Positions 18,752 through 28,666 are shown, counted from the stretch's first letter. The stretch: DNA of 64,000 nt from Acinetobacter sp. C32I (GCF_023702715.1 NZ_CP098480.1:3534001-3598000), one strand, 5' to 3'. Notes: generated by a model not told the origin, from the letters alone. Program-made: numbers and translations.

Positions 18752-18771
18752 TTTAGAGTAAATACTCTAAA
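18752..18771. promoter_or_regulatory. Palindromic operator candidate between ALDH and TetR genes
   Basis: Arms TTTAGAGTA (18752-18760) and TACTCTAAA (18763-18771) are perfect inverted repeats around AA. The site is centred 47 bp upstream of the ALDH start and 74 bp upstream of the TetR start, the usual place for a TetR-type operator controlling both. A weaker inverted pair, TATAAC and GTTATA, lies at 18799-18821. Confidence 0.65.
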
Positions 18772-18835
18772 GTGTCAAGTCGCTTTATAGGTTTGTTTTA
18801 TAACCTATTGATAATGTTATAGATGGTTAAACTCA

Positions 18836-19534
18836 ATGTCGCACGCTAAACCGAACAAAACAAAAGATAGAATTTTGCAAATCAGTTTGCAGTTGTTTAA
18901 TGAGCGTGGAGAGCGTTCGGTCACAACCAATCACATTGCGGCTGAGTTGGGGATTAGCCCCGGCAATCTGTACTATCACTTTCGTAATAAACAGGAAATT
19001 ATTAAGGAACTGGCGCAACAGTATCAGTCGGAAACCTTGGAAATGTTGGCTCTGCCGACGGATCGTCCATTGAATGCCAACGATAAGATCAGTTATTTCC
19101 AAGTGCTGAGTAATCAGTTGTGGGCTTATCGTTTTATTCACCGAGATGTCTATCATCTGGTTGAAAATAATGAAGACTTCCGCAAAATCTATCCACGTTT
19201 TGCTGGGCAGGTGATGCAGCAGGGGCAAAAAATTTATCGTGCCTTCGTCGATGCGGGTCTGATGAAAATGACCGATTCAGAAATTGAAGCCTTGATTATT
19301 AACTTATGGATTGTGCTGACCAACTGGACCAACTTCTTATATATGTCAGGGCATATCAGCGATAATAACCGCCTCGAAGAAAAGTGGGTTTGGCAGGCCT
19401 TACGTCAAATGGTGTTCTTGGAAGGCCCATATTTAATGGGTGAAAGTCGTCAAACTTATGAGCAATTACTAAAATCACTGGGCCCATCCGATTTGTTTGC
19501 CAGCTTATCGAATCTTAAAAATGATGATGAATAG
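18836..19534 (+). CDS. TetR/AcrR-family transcriptional regulator
   Basis: A 232-residue regulator with an N-terminal TetR DNA-binding domain: TKDRILQISLQLFNERGERS, then HIAAELGISPGNLYYHFRNK as helix-turn-helix. The C-terminal ligand domain is not of a family I can name. It is divergent from the aldehyde dehydrogenase gene, with a near-perfect palindrome between them, so it is likely its repressor, responding to an aldehyde or acyl ligand. The ribosome site is weak. Confidence 0.9.
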   Translation: MSHAKPNKTKDRILQISLQLFNERGERSVTTNHIAAELGISPGNLYYHFRNKQEIIKELAQQYQSETLEMLALPTDRPLNANDKISYFQVLSNQLWAYRFIHRDVYHLVENNEDFRKIYPRFAGQVMQQGQKIYRAFVDAGLMKMTDSEIEALIINLWIVLTNWTNFLYMSGHISDNNRLEEKWVWQALRQMVFLEGPYLMGESRQTYEQLLKSLGPSDLFASLSNLKNDDE

Positions 19535-19622
19535 ATCGTCAGCAGCTATTTAGTCAATAGCAAAAAAGGGTTAGAATGCTCGGCTTGATTTTAATTTGAT
19601 TCGAATAAGTGATATTAACCAA

Positions 19623-20486
19623 ATGAACACGACTACAGCCCACACAGCACGATTACTGATTACTTGTGAAGACAAGCCGGGGATCGTGCAAGCCGTATCG
19701 AGCTTTTTGTATCATCAGGGAGCAAACATTACCGCACTTGATCAGTACGCAACAGAAGCTCAAGGCGGGCGTTATTTCATGCGTGTCGAGTTTGAGCTTG
19801 ATAACTTGCCGTCTCGTAAAGAAGCATTGATGCAGACTTTTGCTGCCAATGTCGCAGAACGCTACAACATGCAATGGAAATTGAATTTCGTTGGTGAGTT
19901 GAAGAAAGTCGGAATTCTGGTGTCTAAAGTCGATCATGCGCTATTAGAGTTGTTATGGCGTCATGCGCGTGGTTCATTGCCATGTGAAATTACCCAAGTG
20001 ATTTCTAACCATCCAGATTTACGTGAATCGGTTGAGAACTTTGGTATTCCATTCCATGTGGTACCTGTGAATAAAGACAATAAAGTTGAAGCTTATGCAC
20101 AGATCAATGAGATGATGCAGGGCAATGACTTGTTGATCTTGGCGCGTTATATGCAGATTCTCAGTGAAGACTTCGTCGCGCAGTGGGAAATGAAAATCAT
20201 CAATATTCACCACTCATTCTTACCTGCTTTCGTTGGTGCGAACCCATACAAGCAAGCTTATGAGAAAGGGGTGAAGTTGATTGGAGCGACCGCACATTAT
20301 GTGACTGCTGATCTGGATCAAGGCCCGATTATCGAGCAAGATGTTGAACGTGTGAGCCATGACTACAACGTTGAGCAATTGCGTGAGTTGGGTGAAGACG
20401 TTGAACGTAATGTTTTGGCGCGCGCAGTTAAATGGCACTTGGAAGACCGTATTATTGTGGATGGCAATAAGACCGTAGTTTTCTAG
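19623..20486 (+). CDS. purU: Formyltetrahydrofolate deformylase
   Basis: A 287-residue enzyme that hydrolyses 10-formyl-THF to formate and THF, balancing one-carbon pools. The N-terminal ACT domain starts at ARLLITCEDKPGIVQAVSSF. The C-terminal formyltransferase-like domain holds IINIHHSFLPAF (catalytic His) and GATAHYVTADLDQGPIIEQD (catalytic Asp). The frame opens at TTG 19596; ATG 19623 is the likely start. Single gene with its own terminator. Confidence 0.95.
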   Translation: MNTTTAHTARLLITCEDKPGIVQAVSSFLYHQGANITALDQYATEAQGGRYFMRVEFELDNLPSRKEALMQTFAANVAERYNMQWKLNFVGELKKVGILVSKVDHALLELLWRHARGSLPCEITQVISNHPDLRESVENFGIPFHVVPVNKDNKVEAYAQINEMMQGNDLLILARYMQILSEDFVAQWEMKIINIHHSFLPAFVGANPYKQAYEKGVKLIGATAHYVTADLDQGPIIEQDVERVSHDYNVEQLRELGEDVERNVLARAVKWHLEDRIIVDGNKTVVF

Positions 20487-20515
20487 TAAATTGCTAGGTT
20501 ACAGTATGTAAAGAG

Positions 20516-20540
20516 AACATGCCGCAAGGCATGTTTTTTT
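20516..20540 (+). terminator. Terminator of purU
   Basis: Perfect 8-bp stem AACATGCC and GGCATGTT around GCAA, followed by seven Ts. Confidence 0.9.
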
Positions 20541-20587
20541 ATGTCTATTTTTCAATGGCTAGCAAATATACAAGAAAAAACAGTTGC

Positions 20588-20608
20588 AAATGAAAACACT
20601 TCTCATTT
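20588..20608. promoter_or_regulatory. Fur box candidate upstream of tonB
   Basis: Inverted arms AAATGA (20588-20593) and TCATTT (20603-20608) spaced by 9 nt, matching the extended Fur consensus AAATGATAAT-N-ATTATCATTT at 16 of 20 defined positions by my count. It lies 85 bp before the tonB start, a place where Fur repression would be expected. Confidence 0.6.
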
Positions 20609-20693
20609 ATTATTACGGCACTTTCATTGTTCTATCCGATGAGTGAAATCGTTTTTTTGAAAGCGTCACCATCTATTAGGTACTTAGATTCTT

Positions 20694-21443
20694 ATGAGTC
20701 AATCTCCTGCTACATTCAACACGCCACACCCGATGAAAAAGAAAATCATCGCTGCCTTAGTTGCAGTTGTGATTGGACATGTAGGAGTTCTGTGGGCGGT
20801 GAGCCACATGAAAACGATTGAGTTAAGACCAATCGAGAAAGAACCGCTTAAGGTGAAGTTCGTTAAGATTAAAGAACCACCAAAACCTGAACCACCGAAA
20901 CCAAAAGAAAAGCCAAAACCTGAACCTAAAAAAGAGGTGAAGGAAGTTAAAGTTGTTGAAAAACCTTTACCTCCACCGAAAAAGATTGAAAAGGTTCAAC
21001 AGGTTAAAGAGGCGCCAAAACCTGTTCTTCAAAAAACTGAACAAAAGATTGAACCTAAAGTTGAAACCAAGGTCGTGACTACTGTGACTGAAAAAGTGGT
21101 TGAAAAACCACAACCGGTTCAGGAAGTTGCGAAACCACAACCTGCTGCGGATCCATCACCAAAACGTGTATCGATTGGCGGTTCAGGGGTTCAATGGAGT
21201 CGTTCACCAAAATTATCTGTAACTGCAAAAGATCTGGATAACCAAACACGTTCAGTGATGGTCATGATTGAAGCGGATGAAAAAGGTAAAATTACCAATG
21301 CACGTATTACACGTAGCAGTGGTATACCGAATTTAGATGAAAAAGTTTTACGTGCTGTCAGAAGTGCGAAATTTAAACCGTATATGGAAAATGGTGTTGC
21401 TTACCCGATTCGAGCAGAGCAACCGTTTGATCTTAGTCCTTAA
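20694..21443 (+). CDS. tonB: Energy transducer TonB
   Basis: A 249-residue TonB. After a short cytoplasmic tail there is one membrane helix (IIAALVAVVIGHVGVLWAVS, with a His in it as in TonB). Next comes a long Pro/Lys-rich periplasmic spacer (repeats of KPEP, EPPKPK), then a TonB C-terminal domain (MIEADEKGKITNARITRSSG and later AKFKPYMENG). It couples the proton-motive force through ExbB-ExbD to outer-membrane receptors. A second ATG at 20733 would also leave the membrane helix. It is first in a tonB-exbB-exbD operon with a Fur-like box upstream. Confidence 0.93.
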   Translation: MSQSPATFNTPHPMKKKIIAALVAVVIGHVGVLWAVSHMKTIELRPIEKEPLKVKFVKIKEPPKPEPPKPKEKPKPEPKKEVKEVKVVEKPLPPPKKIEKVQQVKEAPKPVLQKTEQKIEPKVETKVVTTVTEKVVEKPQPVQEVAKPQPAADPSPKRVSIGGSGVQWSRSPKLSVTAKDLDNQTRSVMVMIEADEKGKITNARITRSSGIPNLDEKVLRAVRSAKFKPYMENGVAYPIRAEQPFDLSP

Positions 21444-21485
21444 TAAATTTGAGTCCTTGCGACAGATTAAATCAGGAGTTCGTAT

Positions 21486-22106
21486 ATGAACTTTTCAGTT
21501 TATTGGCAACATGCAGATGCAGTAAGTAAAACACTGTATTTCATCCTTTTAGCAATGTCGATTGCGACGTGGACTATTTTCATTCTGCGCATTTTAGGAA
21601 CACGCCAATTAAAACAACAGGCTTATAAGCAACTGGTCCAAGCTTTGGCTACGCTTAAAGCTAAGTTACAGCCTTTGTCATTTGAACAACGTAAAGCTGT
21701 GGCTGAGCAAGCATTGCTTCGTCAAATCTCTGCAGAGAAATCTCAAGCAGAAAAAGGCGTATCAGTTCTTGGAACGATTGCTTCACTTGCACCGTTCGTG
21801 GGCTTATTCGGTACAGTATGGGGTATTTTCCATGCCTTGGTTGCGGTGGGCAAAAGTGGTCAAGCTGGCCTAGCTCAGGTTGCAACTCCCGTAGGTGAAG
21901 CCTTGATCATGACCGGTTTGGGTCTTGCAGTGGCGATTCCTGCGGTGATGGCCTATAACATCTGTGTACGTTTCAATCGTGGCTTGGCGCATGATTTACA
22001 AGATCAAGCACATAGCCTATTAATCGATACTATGTTGCAACAAGAAACAACGGTAAAGACTGAAACTAAAACGACACAACAAAGTTTAGTTGGAGGTCAA
22101 GCTTAA
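21486..22106 (+). CDS. exbB: Biopolymer transport protein ExbB
   Basis: A 206-residue MotA/TolQ/ExbB-family inner-membrane protein with three membrane segments. The second and third carry the family pattern IASLAPFVGLFGTVWGIFHA and PVGEALIMTGLGLAVAIPAV. It forms the pentameric proton channel with ExbD. It lies 42 bp after tonB and precedes exbD by one base. Confidence 0.94.
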   Translation: MNFSVYWQHADAVSKTLYFILLAMSIATWTIFILRILGTRQLKQQAYKQLVQALATLKAKLQPLSFEQRKAVAEQALLRQISAEKSQAEKGVSVLGTIASLAPFVGLFGTVWGIFHALVAVGKSGQAGLAQVATPVGEALIMTGLGLAVAIPAVMAYNICVRFNRGLAHDLQDQAHSLLIDTMLQQETTVKTETKTTQQSLVGGQA

Positions 22107-22107
22107 G

Positions 22108-22512
22108 ATGGGCTTTCAATTGGGTGAAGACCACGACAGTGGCATGAATGAGATGAACCTCATTCCTCTGATCGACATTATGTTGGTATTGATGATTATC
22201 TTTTTAGTCACAGCAACGGTTGCTAACCCATCAATTCCACTAAGTTTACCAAAGACTACTGCTGAAATTGTCGATCCACCACCAAAAGCGATCACCATTA
22301 GTATTAATGACAAAGGTGAGGTGGCTTGGGATGCGCAGATTATTAGCTTAGATGAGCTAGAGAAGCGTTTCCAAGAGGCGGGTCAGGCTGCGACTAAACC
22401 AACTGTGCAGTTACGTGCAGATAAAGAATCAAAATATGATACGGTTGCACAAGTGATGTCTCGTGCCAGTGAAGCAGGTTTAAGTGATATTGCGTTCGTC
22501 AGTGAAAACTAA
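22108..22512 (+). CDS. exbD: Biopolymer transport protein ExbD
   Basis: A 134-residue single-helix protein. The membrane helix holds LIPLIDIMLVLMIIFLV with the essential Asp of ExbD, followed by a periplasmic TolR-like domain. The open frame begins with TTG at 22090 inside exbB; the ATG at 22108, one base after the exbB stop and with GGAGGT upstream, is the start. Closes the tonB operon, followed by a terminator. Confidence 0.94.
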   Translation: MGFQLGEDHDSGMNEMNLIPLIDIMLVLMIIFLVTATVANPSIPLSLPKTTAEIVDPPPKAITISINDKGEVAWDAQIISLDELEKRFQEAGQAATKPTVQLRADKESKYDTVAQVMSRASEAGLSDIAFVSEN

Positions 22513-22531
22513 GACAGCACGCGATACCAAG

Positions 22532-22561
22532 AAAAAAGCAACTCATTGAGTTGCTTTTTTT
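22532..22561. terminator. Bidirectional terminator between exbD and msrA
   Basis: Stem GCAACTC and GAGTTGC around ATT, extended by A and T runs on both sides, between convergent genes. Confidence 0.92.
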
Positions 22562-22565
22562 ATGC

Positions 22566-23090
22566 TTAGGCATCTTTGAGTAGATCAAGATACTTGGCGC
22601 GCAATTTAGACAGCTTAGGCGGAATGCTAAAGTTGCAGTAGCCTTGTGAGGGATTACGTGCAAAGAAATTCTGATGATACTCTTCTGCAGGGTAGAACGT
22701 TGGTACTGGGCTGAGTTCAGTGACGATATTCAGTCCTTCATCTTCCAGACTGTGGATGACTTGTTCAGCTTGCTGCTTTTGTTCTTCGTTGAAGTAATAC
22801 ACCACAGAGCGATATTGTGTACCAATATCATTGCCTTGACGATTGAGAGTGGTTGGGTCATGCGTTGTAAAGAACACGTTTAGCAGTTGAGTATAGCTGA
22901 TCTGTTGCTCATCAAAATCAATCAGGACAACTTCGGCATGCTGCGTTGTGCCTTGGCAGACCTGTTCATAGGTCGGGTTTTGGCTAATCCCGCCAGCATA
23001 ACCACTCACCACCTTCTCTACACCTTTAAGCTGTAGAAATACGGCTTCGACACACCAAAAACATCCACCGCCCAATAGTGCTTGTTGCAT
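22566..23090 (-). CDS. msrA: Peptide methionine sulfoxide reductase MsrA
   Basis: A 174-residue MsrA that reduces methionine-S-sulfoxide. GGGCFWC holds the catalytic Cys. The core also shows GYAGG, HAEVV, HDPTT and GTQYRS, and a second Cys in GYCNF can act as resolving residue. The open frame reaches 23102, but the ATG at 23090 with GGGGAG just upstream is the start. Monocistronic. Confidence 0.95.
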   Translation of the reverse strand: MQQALLGGGCFWCVEAVFLQLKGVEKVVSGYAGGISQNPTYEQVCQGTTQHAEVVLIDFDEQQISYTQLLNVFFTTHDPTTLNRQGNDIGTQYRSVVYYFNEEQKQQAEQVIHSLEDEGLNIVTELSPVPTFYPAEEYHQNFFARNPSQGYCNFSIPPKLSKLRAKYLDLLKDA

Positions 23091-23150
23091 AAGACTCCCC
23101 AATTTTTAATTTTAAGAATGCTATTAAAGTAAACGAAGTGTTGAAAAAGT

Positions 23151-23186
23151 AAAAGCCCGTGTTCGCAACGAGCTTTTATTTTTTTG
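23151..23186 (-). terminator. Terminator of the HslJ-like gene
   Basis: AAAAGC and GCTTTT arms with CGT/ACG continued inside, flanked by T-rich sequence on both strands; on the minus strand it follows the HslJ-like stop. Confidence 0.7.
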
Positions 23187-23197
23187 TGATCTGTAAA

Positions 23198-23674
23198 TTA
23201 CGGAAGCGGCTGAATCACGGTGACAAAGCTGACCAGAACCTTGCCTGATGCATCCATGAATTTAAGCTCATGGCCTTTCAGTTCATAATTGGTTGTGCTT
23301 GCCAACGCATTATTGTATTGATGTGAAAGTGCACTGTTGTCTTGACCGATACATGCCATCATGGTTGACGCAATTGGGCCGAGGCGTAAGATAGCTCCTT
23401 GGCTTTCAAAGCTGCCTTGAATCTGGTTACAACCATCTGCACCAAAGAAACGTTTGCCTTTGGCATCAAATTGAATTGCAGGGCGCTTACCAGAAAGATC
23501 ATTGCTTTTAATCTCGACACCATTGATATGGGTGGCAATCCAGTTACGGCCATAGAGATTGATGCTTTCTTTCTGAGATGCATTGGGAGCGGTTTGGAGA
23601 GATTCTGTGGTTGAACAACCCGTCATTGCTACGGCAATTGCCAAAGTACATGTTGTTAAAAAAGGCTTTAACAT
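23198..23674 (-). CDS. HslJ/META-domain lipoprotein
   Basis: A 158-residue lipoprotein: signal peptide with lipobox MTGC (Cys about residue 20), then a META domain (WIATHINGVEI, RFFGADGCNQIQGSF, LGPIASTMMAC). HslJ-type proteins are outer-membrane or periplasmic lipoproteins linked in E. coli to heat shock and novobiocin resistance; the role is otherwise unknown. The frame opens with TTG 23689; ATG 23674 gives a clean signal peptide. Single gene. Confidence 0.88.
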   Translation of the reverse strand: MLKPFLTTCTLAIAVAMTGCSTTESLQTAPNASQKESINLYGRNWIATHINGVEIKSNDLSGKRPAIQFDAKGKRFFGADGCNQIQGSFESQGAILRLGPIASTMMACIGQDNSALSHQYNNALASTTNYELKGHELKFMDASGKVLVSFVTVIQPLP

Positions 23675-23799
23675 AAAATTTAAGTCCAAATCATTGTGTT
23701 TCTATGTTTGGCATTAGAATAAAACAACATGGAGTGGAACAGGATATTGAGTATCCTTTTGTAAATGTTCAGGTGTTTTTAATAAAATGAGTGGAAAAA

Positions 23800-24855
23800 T
23801 TACTCAGTTTTGGGAAGACCTGTACGAATGACATCCGAAAAATATTCACTGCTCTGATTAGGCTGTTGTTCATATTGTTCTGCACGTGGATTGATATGTG
23901 CCAAGCGATACCATTCTTTCATGCTGTAGTTTTGATTGAGCGCTTTCAGATCGTAGAGGTAATTGGGTAAATAACCCGAGGCCAATAAGCGGTAGTCTTT
24001 GGGTAAGCGCTGTGGATTAATCGCTTGAACCATGTCAAAGACCAGCGTGGTGCAGTTACTGGTCAGCGTGTTGTACCATTTGGCTTCTGCGCGCAGTTCA
24101 TCTGCTTTGTGCAGATATTCAATGAAGAGAGCTTTGCGTTCAGCTGCGGGCATTCTGATCGGGAATAAATAGACTTGTTCATGGCGAACATTACTGCGCG
24201 TATAGATCAGATCTTTTTCATCGGAAGCGACTAAACTGAGTTCGTATTTACGGAAAAAGCCGCCAATCGCAGAAAAGTCTTCGCCTTTTTCTTTGCGGAT
24301 TTCAATAGAGAATACCAATGGTTTTTGATCAGAAAAATCGAAACTGACCAGCGTATGGGCAATCTGTGGGCCCATCCAGTAGGAGGTAATGACATTGATG
24401 CCCGTAATTTTATTCAGGTCAATAGTGCGATCTTCCCAATGGATGTCATAGCTGCCATCGGCATGCCAGTCAAAGTTTCGCACATTATGCAGCTGTACAA
24501 GATCACCATTTTTTTCATAGCTCAACTGTTCGGCAACCTCTGGATTCCAATCCCGATCTTGTCTTGCTTCTAAGGAAAAATACCAAACCAAAGCACAGGC
24601 AAATGCCACACAATAAATAATGATATCGGTGCGACGACTCACCAGATGGCCACTGACATAGACGCCAATCAAGCTGAGTGCAAACAGGCTCCAGAGAATA
24701 ATGCTGACTCGGCTAAAGAATGAGCCGAGTGGCTGTTGAATCCATAAGGCTAGGCAGAACCAGACACTTGAAAGAACCACGAACAAGGTAAACAGACTAT
24801 GTAAAAGTCCGATGCCTAAAGCGATGAAAAACTCACGTGATCCAATATTATGCAT
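23800..24855 (-). CDS. DUF4105 membrane protein
   Basis: A 351-residue protein with three hydrophobic helices in the first 95 residues, then a large soluble region with TLTSNCTTLVFD near residue 268, the Cys-containing motif of DUF4105 (a predicted papain-like/NlpC-related fold). The function is unknown; a peptidase role is a guess from the Cys. It starts 18 bp after folA on the same strand and is likely the last gene of a thyA-folA-DUF4105 unit. Confidence 0.82.
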   Translation of the reverse strand: MHNIGSREFFIALGIGLLHSLFTLFVVLSSVWFCLALWIQQPLGSFFSRVSIILWSLFALSLIGVYVSGHLVSRRTDIIIYCVAFACALVWYFSLEARQDRDWNPEVAEQLSYEKNGDLVQLHNVRNFDWHADGSYDIHWEDRTIDLNKITGINVITSYWMGPQIAHTLVSFDFSDQKPLVFSIEIRKEKGEDFSAIGGFFRKYELSLVASDEKDLIYTRSNVRHEQVYLFPIRMPAAERKALFIEYLHKADELRAEAKWYNTLTSNCTTLVFDMVQAINPQRLPKDYRLLASGYLPNYLYDLKALNQNYSMKEWYRLAHINPRAEQYEQQPNQSSEYFSDVIRTGLPKTE

Positions 24856-24873
24856 GGTCGATGCAATCCATTT

Positions 24874-25383
24874 TTATTTTTGGTAGGTCGCAAACTCAAA
24901 AGTAACCCCTGATTTCTCATCAGTATGCTGTTCCGCGTTTACTTTACGAAAATCTTCCGAGATTTCTGGGTAATGCGCATCACCTTGAACGTCAAGATCA
25001 ACATGCGTTAATTCTAAACGATCGGCAATAGCGAGCGTTTGGGTAAAAATCTCTCCACCCCCAATAATAAATAAGGATGCTTTTTCAGCGTGTTGTGCAT
25101 CTGTAAGTGCGCCATTAAGCGCATCTTCGATACTGTGTGCGACTTTAACCCCGTCAAAATGCCATTCAGGGTCACGGGTAATCACCCAGTTGACACGATT
25201 CGGTAGGGTACGCCCCATCGATTCAAGGGTTTTACGGCCCATGATCACCACACCGCCTTGGGTAATGGCTTTAAAGTGCTTTAAATCAGCAGAAATATGC
25301 CACGGCAAAGCATTGCCTTTGCCGATACAGTGATTTTTATCCATTGCAACTACGTGGACAACTTCAGTGCCTTGCCATGCCAT
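24874..25383 (-). CDS. folA: Dihydrofolate reductase
   Basis: A 169-residue DHFR: VVAMDKNHCIGKGNALPWHI (substrate loop with Trp), VIMGRKTLESMGR (NADPH binding), and FIIGGGEIFTQTL. It uses NADPH to make tetrahydrofolate. It lies 25 bp downstream of thyA, whose reaction yields dihydrofolate, as in many bacteria. Confidence 0.96.
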   Translation of the reverse strand: MAWQGTEVVHVVAMDKNHCIGKGNALPWHISADLKHFKAITQGGVVIMGRKTLESMGRTLPNRVNWVITRDPEWHFDGVKVAHSIEDALNGALTDAQHAEKASLFIIGGGEIFTQTLAIADRLELTHVDLDVQGDAHYPEISEDFRKVNAEQHTDEKSGVTFEFATYQK

Positions 25384-25408
25384 TTTATATTCTCTCTAAT
25401 TAATCGAT

Positions 25409-26251
25409 TTAAACTGCGACAGGTGCTTTGATTGCCGGATGTGATTCATAACCTACGATTTCAATATCTTTAAATTTAAAGTCGAAAATATCGGTAATCT
25501 CAGAATTGAGTTTTAATTGGCACAAAGGTAATGGTTCACGGCTAAGCTGTAACTGAGCCTGTTCAAAGTGGTTTGCATATAAATGCGTATCGCCACCTGT
25601 CCAGACAAAGTCACCGACACCTAAGCCACAGACCTGAGCAATCATATGGGTCAGTAGGGCATAGCTGGCAATATTAAACGGGACACCTAAAAACACATCT
25701 GCACTACGTTGATACAACTGGCAGGACAGTTTGTTGTCTTGTACAAAAAATTGGAACAGGGTATGGCAAGGTGGTAATGCCACTTTACCTGCTTCATTTG
25801 GGTTCCAGCCAGAAACGATCAAACGACGTGAATTCGGATTGGTCTTAATTTCATTGACCAACCATTGAATTTGGTCAAAACCATTTTGTTGGTAGCTACC
25901 ATCTTCATTTTGACTTGCGCCAAAGTTACGCCATTGATGGCCATAAACAGGGCCAAGTTCACCTTCTGGACGACCAAAACGTGCAGTCTGTTCTGCAGTT
26001 GCCCATTCATCCCAAATTGAAACTTTATTGTCTTTGAGATATTCAACATTGGTATCACCTTTCAGGAACCAAAGCAGTTCAATGACGATGGAACGAAAGT
26101 GGACTTTCTTGGTGGTGAGCAGTGGAAAGCCTTTAGAAAGATCAAAGCGCATCTGATGACCAAATACTGAACGTGTACCTGTGCCTGTGCGGTCACCTTT
26201 GTCGCCGCCATTGTCAAGGATATGTTGTAAAAGGTCTAAATATGTACGCAT
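25409..26251 (-). CDS. thyA: Thymidylate synthase
   Basis: A 280-residue ThyA converting dUMP to dTMP with methylene-[20 protein letters not shown] near the N terminus, the catalytic Cys motif [10 protein letters not shown], and [13 protein letters not shown] are present. Two near ATGs exist (26257, 26251); AGGA is at a good distance only for 26251. First gene of the thyA-folA operon. Confidence 0.97.
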   Translation of the reverse strand: MRTYLDLLQHILDNGGDKGDRTGTGTRSVFGHQMRFDLSKGFPLLTTKKVHFRSIVIELLWFLKGDTNVEYLKDNKVSIWDEWATAEQTARFGRPEGELGPVYGHQWRNFGASQNEDGSYQQNGFDQIQWLVNEIKTNPNSRRLIVSGWNPNEAGKVALPPCHTLFQFFVQDNKLSCQLYQRSADVFLGVPFNIASYALLTHMIAQVCGLGVGDFVWTGGDTHLYANHFEQAQLQLSREPLPLCQLKLNSEITDIFDFKFKDIEIVGYESHPAIKAPVAV

Positions 26252-26422
26252 TGTCATTCCTACCGCAGATTTTGCCTGGGCTCATCTTATCAGAATTTAT
26301 ATGATAAATAATGGGTCAATTGAGCGTCATTAACTGTCGTAGTGCAGACTTTGTTCTCTATTTAAATTTAGCTGCTTGTTTTATATTACATTCTATAAAT
26401 AAGTAGAGGGATAACCAGCAGA

Positions 26423-27247
26423 ATGAATTTTAAACCAGAAACTTTGCCGAACAGTGTGCAGCCATACCTAGAAAAAATCACGGCGACTATTCTGCCAACC
26501 GTCACCATGCAACTAACCCCCAGTGATGAATTAACTTTATGGCAAAGTAAGATTGGGGGACAACCTTATTTACCGCTGGATACGACTTATCCAGTCGACT
26601 CGAATGGCAATCCGTTGGCTTTATTGGCGCAATTGAATTTTGCCGAAATTCCAAGTTTGCCCAATTTCCCAGATCAGGGGATTTTACAGTTCTACATCGC
26701 GGCTGATGATTTGTACGGAATGAACTTTGATGACCAACAGCAGCAATCGGGCTTTAAAGTGTTGTACTTTGAGCAGGTCATTGAAGATGCTTCACAATTA
26801 AAACAAGACTTCTCTGAAGTTCAGTTAGGTGAAGATGATTATTTGCCATTTACGGGGCAATACGCGATTGAATTTAGCCTGACTTCTCAGCCGATTAGCC
26901 TCGGTGATTTTGCCTTTGCACCAAAGATTTTAGGCGTCGATGAACTGTATGATTTTGAAGATCAATTTGAAGGGGGCGATTTCGAAGATGATTTTATCGA
27001 GCCTTATGATGAATTGGCTTCCGCAAGTGGACATCGTTTAGGCGGTTATCCTTATTTTACCCAAACTGATCCACGTCAATATAATGAAAAAGTTCAAGAT
27101 TATGTGCTGCTTTTTCAGCTCGATACTGATGATGCGGAAAACGAGATTATGTGGGGTGATTCAGGAGTGGGGAATTTCTTTATTCATCCAGAAGACTTAA
27201 AGAAACGAGATTTTTCCAAAGTGCTATATAACTGGGATTGTTGTTAA
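26423..27247 (+). CDS. YwqG-family DUF1963 protein
   Basis: A 274-residue acidic soluble protein of the YwqG/DUF1963 family: SKIGGQPYLP near residue 45, LALLAQLNFAEIP, GILQFYIAADDLYG, and GHRLGGYPYFTQTDPR in the second half. The function is unknown. The very acidic segment around residue 175-195 (DEL YDFEDQ FEGGDFEDD) is common in the family. GAGGG lies upstream of the ATG. Single gene with a strong terminator. Confidence 0.85.
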   Translation: MNFKPETLPNSVQPYLEKITATILPTVTMQLTPSDELTLWQSKIGGQPYLPLDTTYPVDSNGNPLALLAQLNFAEIPSLPNFPDQGILQFYIAADDLYGMNFDDQQQQSGFKVLYFEQVIEDASQLKQDFSEVQLGEDDYLPFTGQYAIEFSLTSQPISLGDFAFAPKILGVDELYDFEDQFEGGDFEDDFIEPYDELASASGHRLGGYPYFTQTDPRQYNEKVQDYVLLFQLDTDDAENEIMWGDSGVGNFFIHPEDLKKRDFSKVLYNWDCC

Positions 27248-27249
27248 AT

Positions 27250-27284
27250 AAAAAAAGCGGATGAGTGTTCATCCGCTTTTTTTC
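27250..27284. terminator. Bidirectional terminator between DUF1963 gene and xpt
   Basis: Stem AGCGGATGA and TCATCCGCT around GTGT with A run before and T run after; convergent genes on both sides. Confidence 0.95.
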
Positions 27285-27297
27285 TAGGTTTTAAATT

Positions 27298-27900
<603 letters not shown>

Positions 27901-27961
27901 TCAAGCAAAGGCATATTTTAAAAAGCATCAAAAAAAATGCAAGCCAAAATTGACCAGATGC

Positions 27962-28666
27962 TTAGTTTGTTTTACCTGAATAGCCTGTTAAAAGCAGACC
28001 GTATGATGATTTTCCATCGTTATGCGCCATTTTGACAGGTAAATAGTCAAGTTTTGGTGCTAACCAGAATACGGTATTGCGTTCCGGTTTATCGTGTTGC
28101 ATGACTACTTTGATGGTGCTGAAAGTGCCATAAGGGGTTTTGACATTTTCAGTGCCTTGTTTTACGAAGCGACGTTCATCCAGTGCCTTTGCATCTGCAA
28201 TCAGATATTTGGTTTTCAATGAATTACTTTTTAAATCTTCACGGATTTGCAATTCAGCATTGAGTTCATCCAAGGCACCGGCTTGCCAAGCAAATGAACG
28301 AGCCGTGTCATCTTTTTTGGTATTCACAACTTTACTATTGGGGTTAAAGTTAATGCTCATGGTGTTGTTGTGAATTAAGATTTTACTGCTGCGACTAAAT
28401 TTCTGCGAGTTGATTTTATTGTCGGCAAAACTAAATTGACTGGTTTCAGATGCAGAAGCAATACCACCTGCTTTGGCACTGAATTGATAAGTCCAGTTAT
28501 TGCCTTGTTGAGACAGTGTACGGGTGGCTGAACCGAGGTTTTTATTGTTGTAGCTGAATTGATAACTGGCTTGGAAAGGCGCCATTGCCAAGGCATGACT
28601 AGAGATGCTTGCACTGAAAATGGCAGCCGAAGTAAGACCCAGTACTTTCAATAATTGCTTTGTCAT
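27962..28666 (-). CDS. DUF3108 periplasmic protein
   Basis: A 234-residue protein with a signal peptide (LLKVLGLTSAAIFSASISSH) and a DUF3108 domain: FQASYQFSYNNKNLGSATRT and the late TVFWLAPKLDYLPVKMAH. Probably periplasmic, of unknown function. AAGGAT before the ATG at 28666 sets the start, shorter than the open frame that begins at 28714. Confidence 0.85.
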   Translation of the reverse strand: MTKQLLKVLGLTSAAIFSASISSHALAMAPFQASYQFSYNNKNLGSATRTLSQQGNNWTYQFSAKAGGIASASETSQFSFADNKINSQKFSRSSKILIHNNTMSINFNPNSKVVNTKKDDTARSFAWQAGALDELNAELQIREDLKSNSLKTKYLIADAKALDERRFVKQGTENVKTPYGTFSTIKVVMQHDKPERNTVFWLAPKLDYLPVKMAHNDGKSSYGLLLTGYSGKTN

